Positions 1 to 6,153 of a DNA stretch of 9,198 nt are shown one piece after another. The DNA comes from Syntrophaceae bacterium UBA4778 (GTDB lineage: Bacteria; Desulfobacterota; Syntrophia; Syntrophales; UBA4778), in NCBI GenBank assembly GCA_002403175.1, contig DHHG01000211.1, positions 1 through 9,198 on the forward strand, in the 5' to 3' direction. The position numbers and the translations under genes are program-made. Within the stretch, counting starts at the first letter, position 1. The number at the start of each line of letters is the position of its first letter. The notes beneath the pieces were generated by a model. The model was not told the origin of the DNA and did no database searches. It saw only the letters and a list, made by a program, of their open reading frames with translations.

Positions 1-2714
1 TCAGGCCCGGTACGGACGGAGCCCTCGCGCTTGGCATCTGCAATGTCCTGATCGAGGAAGAGCTGTATGACGAGAATTTCGTGAGAGACTGGACATCAGG
101 GTTTAACGAGTTCAGAGATTACGTACAGCACTTCCGGCCTGATTATGTCGAGGGCATAACCGGGGTCCCCGCGGAAACGATACAGTCTCTTGCCGTGGAA
201 GTGACGGCCCCAGGCGGAGTCGCGCCGGTGATGTATACCGGCTTGGAATACAACGGCAACGGCGTCCAGACGGTCCGGGCGGTACTGACGCTTTGGGCGC
301 TGGCCGGTCAACTCGATGTCCCGGGAGGCCAATGCATTAAAATGCGGCAAAACAGGTTTCCCATAAATCGCGGGGGACACATCGCAAACCCTTGCGTGAA
401 CAAGGCGGCCGGCCATAATGACTTCCCGCTTTACACAAAATACCGCGGCGAGTTCCATGCAATCGCCCTGCCCCGGGCGGTCCTGGAAAAAGACCCTTAC
501 GAGATTAAAGCGCTGATCAGTCTGGGCGCTTCGCTTATAACGTCCTGGCCCCAGTCGTCTCTCTGGAGAAAAACCCTGGCAGCGCTGGAGTACCTCGTGT
601 GCATTGATCGCCAGTGGACAGCCGACATGGCCTACGCGGATATCGTCCTTCCTGCCGCGACGTACTATGAAACCGAATCGTACATGGTTTTTGATTCCGT
701 CTTCCGGATTAGGGAGAAACTGATCGAGCCCATTGGGGAAGCCAGGTTCGATTTCTTTATTCTGGCAGAACTTGCGACCCGACTGGGATACGGGCAGCTT
801 TACCCACAGACTGAGGAAGAGCTGATCGCCCATATTTTATCCGGTTCGGGGTTCACACCTCAGGATGCCAGAAATGCCGGGGGCGAGCTCAGGATTCCCC
901 GCGTGATGGAACAGTACAAAAAATGGGAAAAGGGATCTTTGCGGCCGGACGGGAAGCCCGGCTTTGATACGCCTTCCGGCAAATTCGAGATTGCATCTTC
1001 TATCCTGGAAGAATACGGCTACGACCCGCTACCGGTCTATATCGAGCCGCAGGAAAGCCCTGTTTCGAAACCGAACGCATCCGGAGAGTTCCCGCTCGTC
1101 TTCAATTCCGGAGCCCGCCATAATGTTGACCTCCATGCCCTTCACCACAGTGTCCCGGAACTGGCCCGGGAGCGGCCCGTCCCGACCGTCATGATAAATG
1201 TCAAGGACGCGAACAGACGCGGCATCACGAGCGGCGACAGGGTCATGATCAGGACCGCCCGGGGAAGCGTGGAAATGTCCGCCGTTGTTACCGATGAAAT
1301 CGTTGCAGGCGCAGTGGAGGCAAGCGGGTCCGGAGGAGGCGTCCTCGGGGCGGCCGAATGGCAGGCGGGCGGAGTGAACGAATTGACGGACCTGAACAAT
1401 TACGATCCGATCTCCGGGTTTCCCGCATACAAGGCGCTTCTTTGCGAAATTGAAAAGACAGGCAGTGCTAAGATCGCCTTTACCGCAGGTACCGGCGAGT
1501 ACGCAGCGGAAATTTCCGGCGGTAATGCGACGGGGGAACCGGCCGCAAGTCGAATCTATCTGGACAATAATGCCACAACGGACCTGACTCCGGAAGTGCG
1601 CAGGACCATGCTTGAACACATGGAGTGCTACGGAAACCCTTCAAGCATCTATTCCGCGGGAAAAGAAGCGCACAGCACAATCGAAGCCGCCCGAAAGAGC
1701 CTGGCGCTCCTGATGAATTGTACACCAAGGAGAATCATCTTTACCAGCGGGGGCTCGGAGGGAAATAATTTCGTTTTCAAGGGAATCGCCCTCGCCCATC
1801 TTAACGAAAGGACCGGATGTAAGAATCACATTATAACCTCCTCCATAGAACATCCTTCCATTCTGAATACCTGTCAGTGGTTGGAAAAGAACGGATTTGA
1901 CGTAACGTATCTTCCGGTAGACGCGAACGGGATTGTCAGCCCGAAAGATCTGGACGCAGCCATTCATGAAAAGACTTGCCTGGTCAGCATCATGGCCGCC
2001 AATAATGAAACCGGTTCCATCCAGCCTATCCCCGAGCTGGCTCGGATTTCCCGGGCCAAAGGGGTCCTGTTCCATACCGATGCTGTTCAGGCGTTGGGAA
2101 AGATACCCGTGGACGTACAGGCATGGGGGATCGATTTCCTCACCCTTTCGGGCCACAAATTCCACGGGCCCAAAGGTGTCGGGGCCGTCTATATCCGCAA
2201 AGGTCTGGAGATCTCCCCCTTAATCCATGGCGGCAAACAGGAAGGAGGCCTGCGCGGCGGGACGGAAAACACGCTCGGCATTATCGGCATGGGTGCGGCG
2301 GCAAGCCTGGCATTCAGGCAGTTGGAAGATATGAGCCGGGTCAGGAAAATGCGAGACATGCTGTATAACGGAATTGTGCGAATTCGCCCGGACGCGAGTC
2401 TTATCGGCCACCCCGACCTGAGACTCCCAAACACCTTGAATGTAGTGCTGCCGGGCATCCGGGGTGAATCACTGGTACTCGCCCTCGATTTCAAAGGAGT
2501 TTACTTCTCCTCCGGATCTGCCTGCAAGTCGGGTTCCCCCAAACCGTCGCATGTGCTGCTGGCGATGGGACTCTCTGAAGAGGACGCGCACTGCGCACTG
2601 CGTTTTTCGTTGGGCACCAATACTTCGGAAGACCAGATCAATACGGTCCTGAACCTGCTCGAGGAAGTTCTGAAAACATCAATGAGCGTCGTCCGGTTTG
2701 TTTCGTGCCGTTAA
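1..2714 (+). CDS. Molybdopterin oxidoreductase-cysteine desulfurase fusion (5' partial)
   Basis: The reading frame is open from base 3, so the true start lies upstream; the GTG at 81 is internal, since the preceding codons (RPGTDGALALG...) match the conserved core of DMSO-reductase-family molybdoenzymes. Codons to about 1085 are the molybdopterin oxidoreductase core (for example the ADIVLPAATYYE block near 650-684). About 1086-1457 is the molybdopterin-dinucleotide-binding domain, starting FPLVFNSGARHN. A linker of about 30 residues follows, then from 1551 a full cysteine desulfurase: IYLDNNATT at its start, cofactor-stacking His codon 1851, PLP Lys in SGHK at 2157, catalytic Cys in SSGSAC at 2523. 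Cysteine desulfurases release cysteine sulfur as a persulfide. The Mo ligand, any N-terminal FeS site and the substrate are outside the window, so the oxidoreductase subtype is unresolved. No start codon sits at the desulfurase boundary, supporting a single polypeptide. A sulfur-supply role for the partner domain is inference. Confidence 0.9.
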   Translation, partial: RPGTDGALALGICNVLIEEELYDENFVRDWTSGFNEFRDYVQHFRPDYVEGITGVPAETIQSLAVEVTAPGGVAPVMYTGLEYNGNGVQTVRAVLTLWALAGQLDVPGGQCIKMRQNRFPINRGGHIANPCVNKAAGHNDFPLYTKYRGEFHAIALPRAVLEKDPYEIKALISLGASLITSWPQSSLWRKTLAALEYLVCIDRQWTADMAYADIVLPAATYYETESYMVFDSVFRIREKLIEPIGEARFDFFILAELATRLGYGQLYPQTEEELIAHILSGSGFTPQDARNAGGELRIPRVMEQYKKWEKGSLRPDGKPGFDTPSGKFEIASSILEEYGYDPLPVYIEPQESPVSKPNASGEFPLVFNSGARHNVDLHALHHSVPELARERPVPTVMINVKDANRRGITSGDRVMIRTARGSVEMSAVVTDEIVAGAVEASGSGGGVLGAAEWQAGGVNELTDLNNYDPISGFPAYKALLCEIEKTGSAKIAFTAGTGEYAAEISGGNATGEPAASRIYLDNNATTDLTPEVRRTMLEHMECYGNPSSIYSAGKEAHSTIEAARKSLALLMNCTPRRIIFTSGGSEGNNFVFKGIALAHLNERTGCKNHIITSSIEHPSILNTCQWLEKNGFDVTYLPVDANGIVSPKDLDAAIHEKTCLVSIMAANNETGSIQPIPELARISRAKGVLFHTDAVQALGKIPVDVQAWGIDFLTLSGHKFHGPKGVGAVYIRKGLEISPLIHGGKQEGGLRGGTENTLGIIGMGAAASLAFRQLEDMSRVRKMRDMLYNGIVRIRPDASLIGHPDLRLPNTLNVVLPGIRGESLVLALDFKGVYFSSGSACKSGSPKPSHVLLAMGLSEEDAHCALRFSLGTNTSEDQINTVLNLLEEVLKTSMSVVRFVSCR

Positions 2715-2784
2715 ACGGTCCATTTGAAAAGAGGAACTTTTAGTCGCTCCCATTAACCAACCTTTTAGAAATGAAGAGGCCAAA

Positions 2785-3273
2785 TTGAATCCAGATAAAA
2801 TAATACGCAAAGAGTTGCTTGCCCTGCTCAAGGGAGGAGAGGCTCACATGAATTTCGATGATGCCGTCGCGGAGTTCCCCATGGCGGGAATCAACCACCA
2901 GGTCCCGAACGCGAGCTACCTGGTTTGGCACGTCCTGGAACACATGCGAATAGCACAATGGGATATTCTGGAATTCATCAGAGACCCCGACCATGTTTCA
3001 CCCGATTTCCCGGATGATTATTGGCCGAAACCGGGAGCAAAGGCCACCCCCGCCGAGTGGGACAAAATCGTAAAAGCGATCCGCTCCGATCTGAAAGCGA
3101 TAGAAGCAATCGTCTCGGACACCGACACCGATTTCTTCAGTCCAATCCCGCACGCAAAAGGGTACAATATTTTCCGCGAGGTCCTTCTCGTCGCCGACCA
3201 CAACGCCTTTCATCTAAGTCAGCTGATCGAGATCAGACGCATTCTCAATCTGAATCCTGTGAAAGAATACTGA
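2785..3273 (+). CDS. DinB/YfiT-like metal-binding four-helix protein
   Basis: A 162-residue protein, the usual size of the DinB/YfiT superfamily, whose members are four-helix bundles holding a divalent metal with three histidines; some are thiol-dependent S-transferases, many have no known reaction. Visible ligand candidates are H49/H53 in the second helix (WHVLEH) and H139/H143 (HxxxH) near the end of the last helix. The start is TTG at 2785: a GAAGAGG-like ribosome binding site at 2773-2779 fits it, while the nearby ATG at 2771 meets a stop after five codons. It lies 70 bp after the molybdoenzyme-desulfurase gene on the same strand without a clear terminator between, so co-transcription is possible. 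No signal peptide or membrane segment is seen, so a cytosolic location is expected. The substrate cannot be told from sequence. Confidence 0.8.
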   Translation: MNPDKIIRKELLALLKGGEAHMNFDDAVAEFPMAGINHQVPNASYLVWHVLEHMRIAQWDILEFIRDPDHVSPDFPDDYWPKPGAKATPAEWDKIVKAIRSDLKAIEAIVSDTDTDFFSPIPHAKGYNIFREVLLVADHNAFHLSQLIEIRRILNLNPVKEY

Positions 3274-3543
3274 TAAGAGATTGCGCCAAGTCATATTTTG
3301 AAATTGGGATTTCCTGTCTGAGGTCAGGATCAGAAAACGCTACTTGGCCCCAACATAGTTTGAGATCGATTTATGTCATTCTATTTCGACATTAAAGTAA
3401 GAATTTATCCGTCCGATATGTAAAACCATATAACCACCCAAGTTAAACCGGGATAAAATTATTAACTGATTTTATTTGTTTGCGGTGAGGTGGCCCGTAA
3501 AGCATTAGAATTATCATAGAACCAGATCGGATAATACAGGTAC
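3274..3543. other. Intergenic stretch, AT-rich from here on
   Basis: No coding sequence that I can support. Base composition turns clearly more AT-rich after the DinB-like gene and stays so to about 8730. A 7-bp inverted repeat (GCCAAGT at 3285-3291, ACTTGGC at 3342-3348) is too widely spaced to call a terminator. No convincing promoter for the following gene was found. Confidence 0.5.
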
Positions 3544-4407
3544 ATGTTTGACCCAAAAGCACCATTATGGTTTTATTTAACAAACGCATACGGCCACGAT
3601 GCACTCAGAGGTCCCGTTTCTTTTGAAGAAATCGTTCGGCAAATATCAGAAGGAACAATTACAGGCGACACCCAGGTTCGACTAGGAGAAAACGCTCTCT
3701 GGAAGACAGCATCCTCATCGGACACTCTGAAACCTTACATCGATAATCAGCAAAGACAGATTAATTCCTTACAACGGCAAGAAAAGATAAAACGCAATGC
3801 CCCCTTACTCATATTGATTCTCATCATAGGAACCGCCCTCTCCCTTTTGGATCTCCCTTCTTCCCGGAATCCAGAAAAAATAAGGGAACAAAGATCAGAA
3901 TCAACAATAATACCAATTAATAATCCCATACTCCCCGCACCAGGGCCGACCATCAATCCATCTGCCGCAACAAACAAAGGAATCGTTGAAGCAACCAATA
4001 TAATCCGCCAAAACCATGGTCTTCCCCCACTAACCGAAAATCCACTACTTAATCAGATAGCAAATGAAAGGCTTGAAGATATGTTCAAGTATCAATATTT
4101 CAGCCACGAATCTCCTAGCGGCGAAAAACATTCCACAATCGCCCAACGAATAGGATACCATTATAAACGGTTGGCTGAAAACATAGCATCCATCAGTAAT
4201 TCGCCCAATTCTCCTACCGATAAAGAGTTCTTAGACGGATGGATGCAAAGCCCGGGTCACAGAAGCGCAATCCTGGATAATGAAGTAAAAGAAATAGGAG
4301 TTGCTGTTAGAAAAGGCTATTTTAAATATGGCGAAACCACAATGGGCGTTCAAATATTCGGCCTTGAATCCCCACCCATAGGCAACATCAATTCAGAAGC
4401 AAAATAG
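3544..4407 (+). CDS. Membrane-anchored GYF-like / CAP-domain protein
   Basis: A 287-residue protein in three parts. Residues 7-57 resemble the GYF_2/DUF4339 fold: an aromatic WFYL start, GPVS at 23-26, the G-x-I-x-x-x-T-x-V pattern and a late Trp. Residues 86-104 form one hydrophobic membrane segment preceded by basic residues (KIKR). After a Pro/Asn-rich linker (about 122-145) comes a CAP (SCP/PR-1, YkwD-like) domain at about 146-275, with FSHESP at 186-191, AENIA at 211-215, W233 followed by SPGHR at 236-240, IGVAV at 251-255 and a closing VQIFG. Charge distribution suggests the GYF-like part is cytosolic and the CAP domain outside; this is inference. Bacterial CAP proteins are extracellular or periplasmic, usually of unknown activity. 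The ATG at 3544 has only a weak ribosome binding site (CAGGT). The gene is AT-rich compared with the genes before it and stands alone. Confidence 0.8.
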   Translation: MFDPKAPLWFYLTNAYGHDALRGPVSFEEIVRQISEGTITGDTQVRLGENALWKTASSSDTLKPYIDNQQRQINSLQRQEKIKRNAPLLILILIIGTALSLLDLPSSRNPEKIREQRSESTIIPINNPILPAPGPTINPSAATNKGIVEATNIIRQNHGLPPLTENPLLNQIANERLEDMFKYQYFSHESPSGEKHSTIAQRIGYHYKRLAENIASISNSPNSPTDKEFLDGWMQSPGHRSAILDNEVKEIGVAVRKGYFKYGETTMGVQIFGLESPPIGNINSEAK

Positions 4408-4735
4408 AACTGTGATCACCGGAAAGTTAGTTGAATTAAGTCGAAGCATACTTGTTATTCGAATTGGATATTGAATAAATAATCATATTGTTTTTGTTAG
4501 GGGCATGTCCATGGGTGGTAGAGGGCCGAATTCTGCGCTTCCACACATAAATTTACGCATCAAAGAAAATCTTTTACCAATTTCTGTTAGCAATTTTCGA
4601 CAACATCTCCAATTAGTTGCTTCTAGCGCTAATCGAACTGTTTACTTCTGATTCGACTTCAGATTTTGATCATCAATAATATTAGAAAGTTCTATATCAA
4701 GACAAGATCTTAGAAGAGACTCATTTCCGGCCTGG
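4408..4735. other. Non-coding stretch
   Basis: About 330 bases without a supportable gene on either strand. It is AT-rich and holds no terminator with a T-run after the CAP-domain gene and no recognisable RNA. It may be degenerate sequence left by past insertions, but nothing in it shows this directly. Confidence 0.4.
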
Positions 4736-5059
4736 ATGAAAGTCTATGGGAGCCCGGCTCGCGGTCCCGCTTCTGAAAATCTCCTTGAGTTCAAAAGTAA
4801 AAGGGCAACTGATGAACTAAAGTCTGAAGAACTCTGAAGGACCACCGAATGGGCTACAGAGATTTTCAGAACGACCATACATTCATCACTGATGGTATAC
4901 GTTTTATGCACAAGACAGCTGAAACGCATTTATTCCTGGGCTGGCAGGTATCGGGATGTGATGGTAAGCAAAGGTGGTTTTCCTTTTGCCTCCCCGATGC
5001 AGATGCCGATGCTCACTAAGAATTTAGAAACAGAGACACTGAGACGGTATACCCCATTC
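4736..5059 (+). pseudogene. Fic-family protein remnant, disrupted and truncated
   Basis: Fic proteins transfer AMP or similar groups to target proteins. From the ATG at 4736 the frame reads a start like that of Fic proteins (YGSPARGPASENLLEF) and continues until an in-frame TGA at 4835; the same frame resumes with TEWA. The next block, RDFQNDHTFITDGIRFMHK (4858-4914), lies in another frame, and after a second shift near 4915 the original frame returns with LKRIYSWAGRYRDV, then SKGGFPFA, and ends near TLRRYTPF (5059). The YxWAGxxR and SKGGFPFA blocks are highly typical of Fic proteins. The catalytic HPFxxGNGR motif that should follow is absent, so the gene is truncated as well as broken by one stop and two frameshifts. 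It therefore cannot make an active enzyme. Identification is by remembered family consensus, not by alignment. Confidence 0.75.
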
Positions 5060-5183
5060 CTGCATATAGCAAACACCTTCTATTTCTGAAAAGCCATAAC
5101 CCGCCCTGACAAGGACGTCCTCGCGTTGAGCGGGATCTCTCAAATACGGATTGCTTTCTTTAAAAGATAATCTTTTATAAAGC
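5060..5183. other. Short non-coding stretch before the left att site
   Basis: No gene seen. It ends in an imperfect AT-rich inverted repeat (arms about 5153-5168 and 5170-5183) that touches the left att repeat. On the minus strand this would have followed ssrA before the element inserted, but it has no T-run, so I do not call it the old ssrA terminator. Confidence 0.4.
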
Positions 5184-5203
5184 GGCGGCGGGAATCGAAC
5201 CCG
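5184..5203. repeat. Left attachment repeat (tmRNA 3'-end copy)
   Basis: GGCGGCGGGAATCGAACCCG, identical over 20 bases to 8738-8757. Read on the minus strand it is a tRNA-like T-loop (GGGTTCGATTCCC) plus part of the acceptor stem. Identity stops at both ends: the CCA-end bases expected beside it are missing (AAGC instead of GTGGA). Confidence 0.85.
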
Positions 5204-5531
5204 AGAATCACTTCCTAAGTATATGATTTTTAAAGCACTTTTAAATTAACTGACAATGAAATGACTGTAAGGATAAACAAATAATTATTCGGTCAAGGAA
5301 GGGTTATGCTGAGGGGATCGGTTTCTGCACGGAGCCGGTCCCCTTCCCTTTTTTGCCCTGGTCGGAAATCTGCTGATCGGGTCTGCAACCAAAACATCAG
5401 GGTCCAAAGACGTGCTTCAATATCTGCTACTGTATAAGGTTTCGGTATTCAGTAATAGATTTTAAGAGTTTTGGCCGAACTCGAAACAGTTCCTGCCTCA
5501 AGTGTCTCTCTAATAAATTCCAAACTGAATA
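5204..5531. other. Left-end non-coding stretch of the element
   Basis: No gene is supportable here on either strand. It holds AACTGACAA at 5248-5256, repeated near the right end of the element, and the terminator-like hairpin listed separately. The rest shows no clear structure. Confidence 0.5.
5311..5354 (+). terminator. Rho-independent terminator-like hairpin
   Basis: GGGGATCGG (5313-5321) pairs with CCGGTCCCC (5335-5343) with one T-G wobble. An A-T and a G-T pair extend it to 5311 and 5345. A 13-base loop separates the arms, and a T-run at 5349-5354 follows after CCC. The T-run makes it a plus-strand terminator. No element gene ends just before it in the integrated form; in an excised circle it would follow the integrase/membrane-protein operon across attP. 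Confidence 0.65.
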
Positions 5532-5580
5532 TTAGTTCATGTGAACTTTTCGACTGCTGAGAAAAGGCCACATGAACTAA
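5532..5580. repeat. Large hairpin with 12-bp perfect arms
   Basis: TTAGTTCATGTG (5532-5543) and CACATGAACTAA (5569-5580) are exact inverted repeats. Inside them CTTTTC (5546-5551) and GAAAAG (5561-5566) also pair, leaving a 2x2 internal loop and a 9-base loop (GACTGCTGA). It ends 25 bases before the -35 box of the element's promoter. It could be an origin of replication, a conversion origin, or an operator for the ribbon-helix-helix protein; the sequence alone does not decide. Confidence 0.8.
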
Positions 5581-5604
5581 ATCGAAAATTTAGAAAGATT
5601 ATTA

Positions 5605-5633
5605 TTGACACGAACATTTATTATAGGTATGTA
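5605..5633 (+). promoter_or_regulatory. Sigma70-type promoter of the element's operon
   Basis: A perfect -35 box TTGACA (5605-5610), a 17-base spacer and a -10 box TATGTA (5628-5633). It lies about 70 bases before the ribbon-helix-helix start codon and points toward the regulator, rep and integrase genes. A long hairpin just upstream may modulate it. Confidence 0.65.
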
Positions 5634-5702
5634 CATTTTTAGACTGACAAAGCATAAGTAAACCTATTAGGTAAATAAAAGCATATTTAAAGGGAGGCAT
5701 CT

Positions 5703-5990
5703 ATGGGAAGGCCAAAAGTGGATGAACCTAAACAGCAATATACGGTAATGTTAAGACCAAGTGTCGTAAAAGAAATTGATAGAATAGCCGCAATTAGAGG
5801 CAGAAGAACCAGAAGCGAAATGATGTGTAACCTCATTGAGATCGGTTTAGAGGATCTTCAAGCCTTAGAAAGGCTGGGGATAATACATGCGGTAGCGGTT
5901 GGAGATAAAGTACTTGCGAAGCTGAAAGATGCACTAAAATGTGGAGATATTAAGCTAGACAAGAAAGGGAATTTGGAAATCAGAAAATAA
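5703..5990 (+). CDS. Ribbon-helix-helix (CopG/Arc-like) DNA-binding protein
   Basis: A 95-residue protein. After a short polar tail (MGRPKVDEPK) the pattern is that of a ribbon-helix-helix domain: beta strand QYTVMLR at 12-18, helix A about 19-31 (SVVKEIDRIAAIR), the turn GRRTRSEM and helix B about 37-50, then a C-terminal extension of about 45 residues that I do not recognise. Such proteins bind palindromic operators as dimers; in small replicons they commonly repress the rep operon and hold copy number down, and in other settings they are antitoxins. No toxin partner is adjacent, so a copy-control or operon repressor role is the better inference, with the hairpin at 5532-5580 as possible operator. 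A strong ribosome binding site GGGAGG (5692-5697) precedes the ATG by 5 bases. It is the first gene of the element's operon. Confidence 0.8.
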   Translation: MGRPKVDEPKQQYTVMLRPSVVKEIDRIAAIRGRRTRSEMMCNLIEIGLEDLQALERLGIIHAVAVGDKVLAKLKDALKCGDIKLDKKGNLEIRK

Positions 5991-5996
5991 ATAAGC

Positions 5997-6032
5997 GAAA
6001 GCCTGAAAGAGCGCCAACTCCATCAGGCTTTC
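5997..6032. repeat. Hairpin after the ribbon-helix-helix gene
   Basis: GAAAGCCTGA (5997-6006) and TCAGGCTTTC (6023-6032) are perfect inverted repeats. A second short pairing, GAG (6009-6011) with CTC (6018-6020), closes the interior to a 6-base loop. It begins 6 bases after the stop codon. No T-run follows, so it is not a standard terminator; a leader structure, transcript-end stabiliser or Rep nicking hairpin are alternatives. Confidence 0.75.
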
Positions 6033-6040
6033 TGAACCAG

Positions 6041-6146
6041 TTCCAGAAGATTTAGGTGTGTGCCCCGATCTCGGTCATGGTCTGTTTGCATATTATCATC
6101 AGATCGAAATCTATTCAACTAACCTCTTCTGGAAATTCAGGAGGGG
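6041..6146 (+). promoter_or_regulatory. Stem-loop and ribosome binding site before rep
   Basis: TTCCAGAAGA (6041-6050) pairs exactly with TCTTCTGGAA (6125-6134), and TTAG/CTAA bases inside can extend the stem with a bulge. The right arm ends 5 bases before the strong ribosome binding site GGAGGGG (6140-6146), so folding could affect rep translation. That site lies 7 bases before an in-frame TTG at 6154 and is the reason I place the rep start there. Confidence 0.6.
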
Positions 6147-6153
6147 TTTCTTT

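Noticed and set aside
96..833. Long open frame on the minus strand under the molybdoenzyme gene
   Set aside because: It mirrors a strongly supported plus-strand gene in GC-rich DNA and shows no family motif.
3480..3511. Promoter before the CAP-domain gene
   Set aside because: Candidate boxes TTGCGG and TAGAAT are 20 bases apart and poor matches.
5112..5121. Palindrome AGGACGTCCT
   Set aside because: A 10-base palindrome without context or a second copy; chance is enough.
5153..5183. Old ssrA terminator next to the left att site
   Set aside because: The inverted repeat is AT-rich and bulged, with no T-run on the minus strand.
5184..5203. A tRNA gene at the left repeat
   Set aside because: Only a T-arm and part of an acceptor strand are present; no anticodon or D arm lies beside it.
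6058..6153. Rep start at GTG 6058
   Set aside because: No ribosome binding site there, and the segment overlaps the paired leader arms; TTG 6154 has GGAGGGG at ideal distance.
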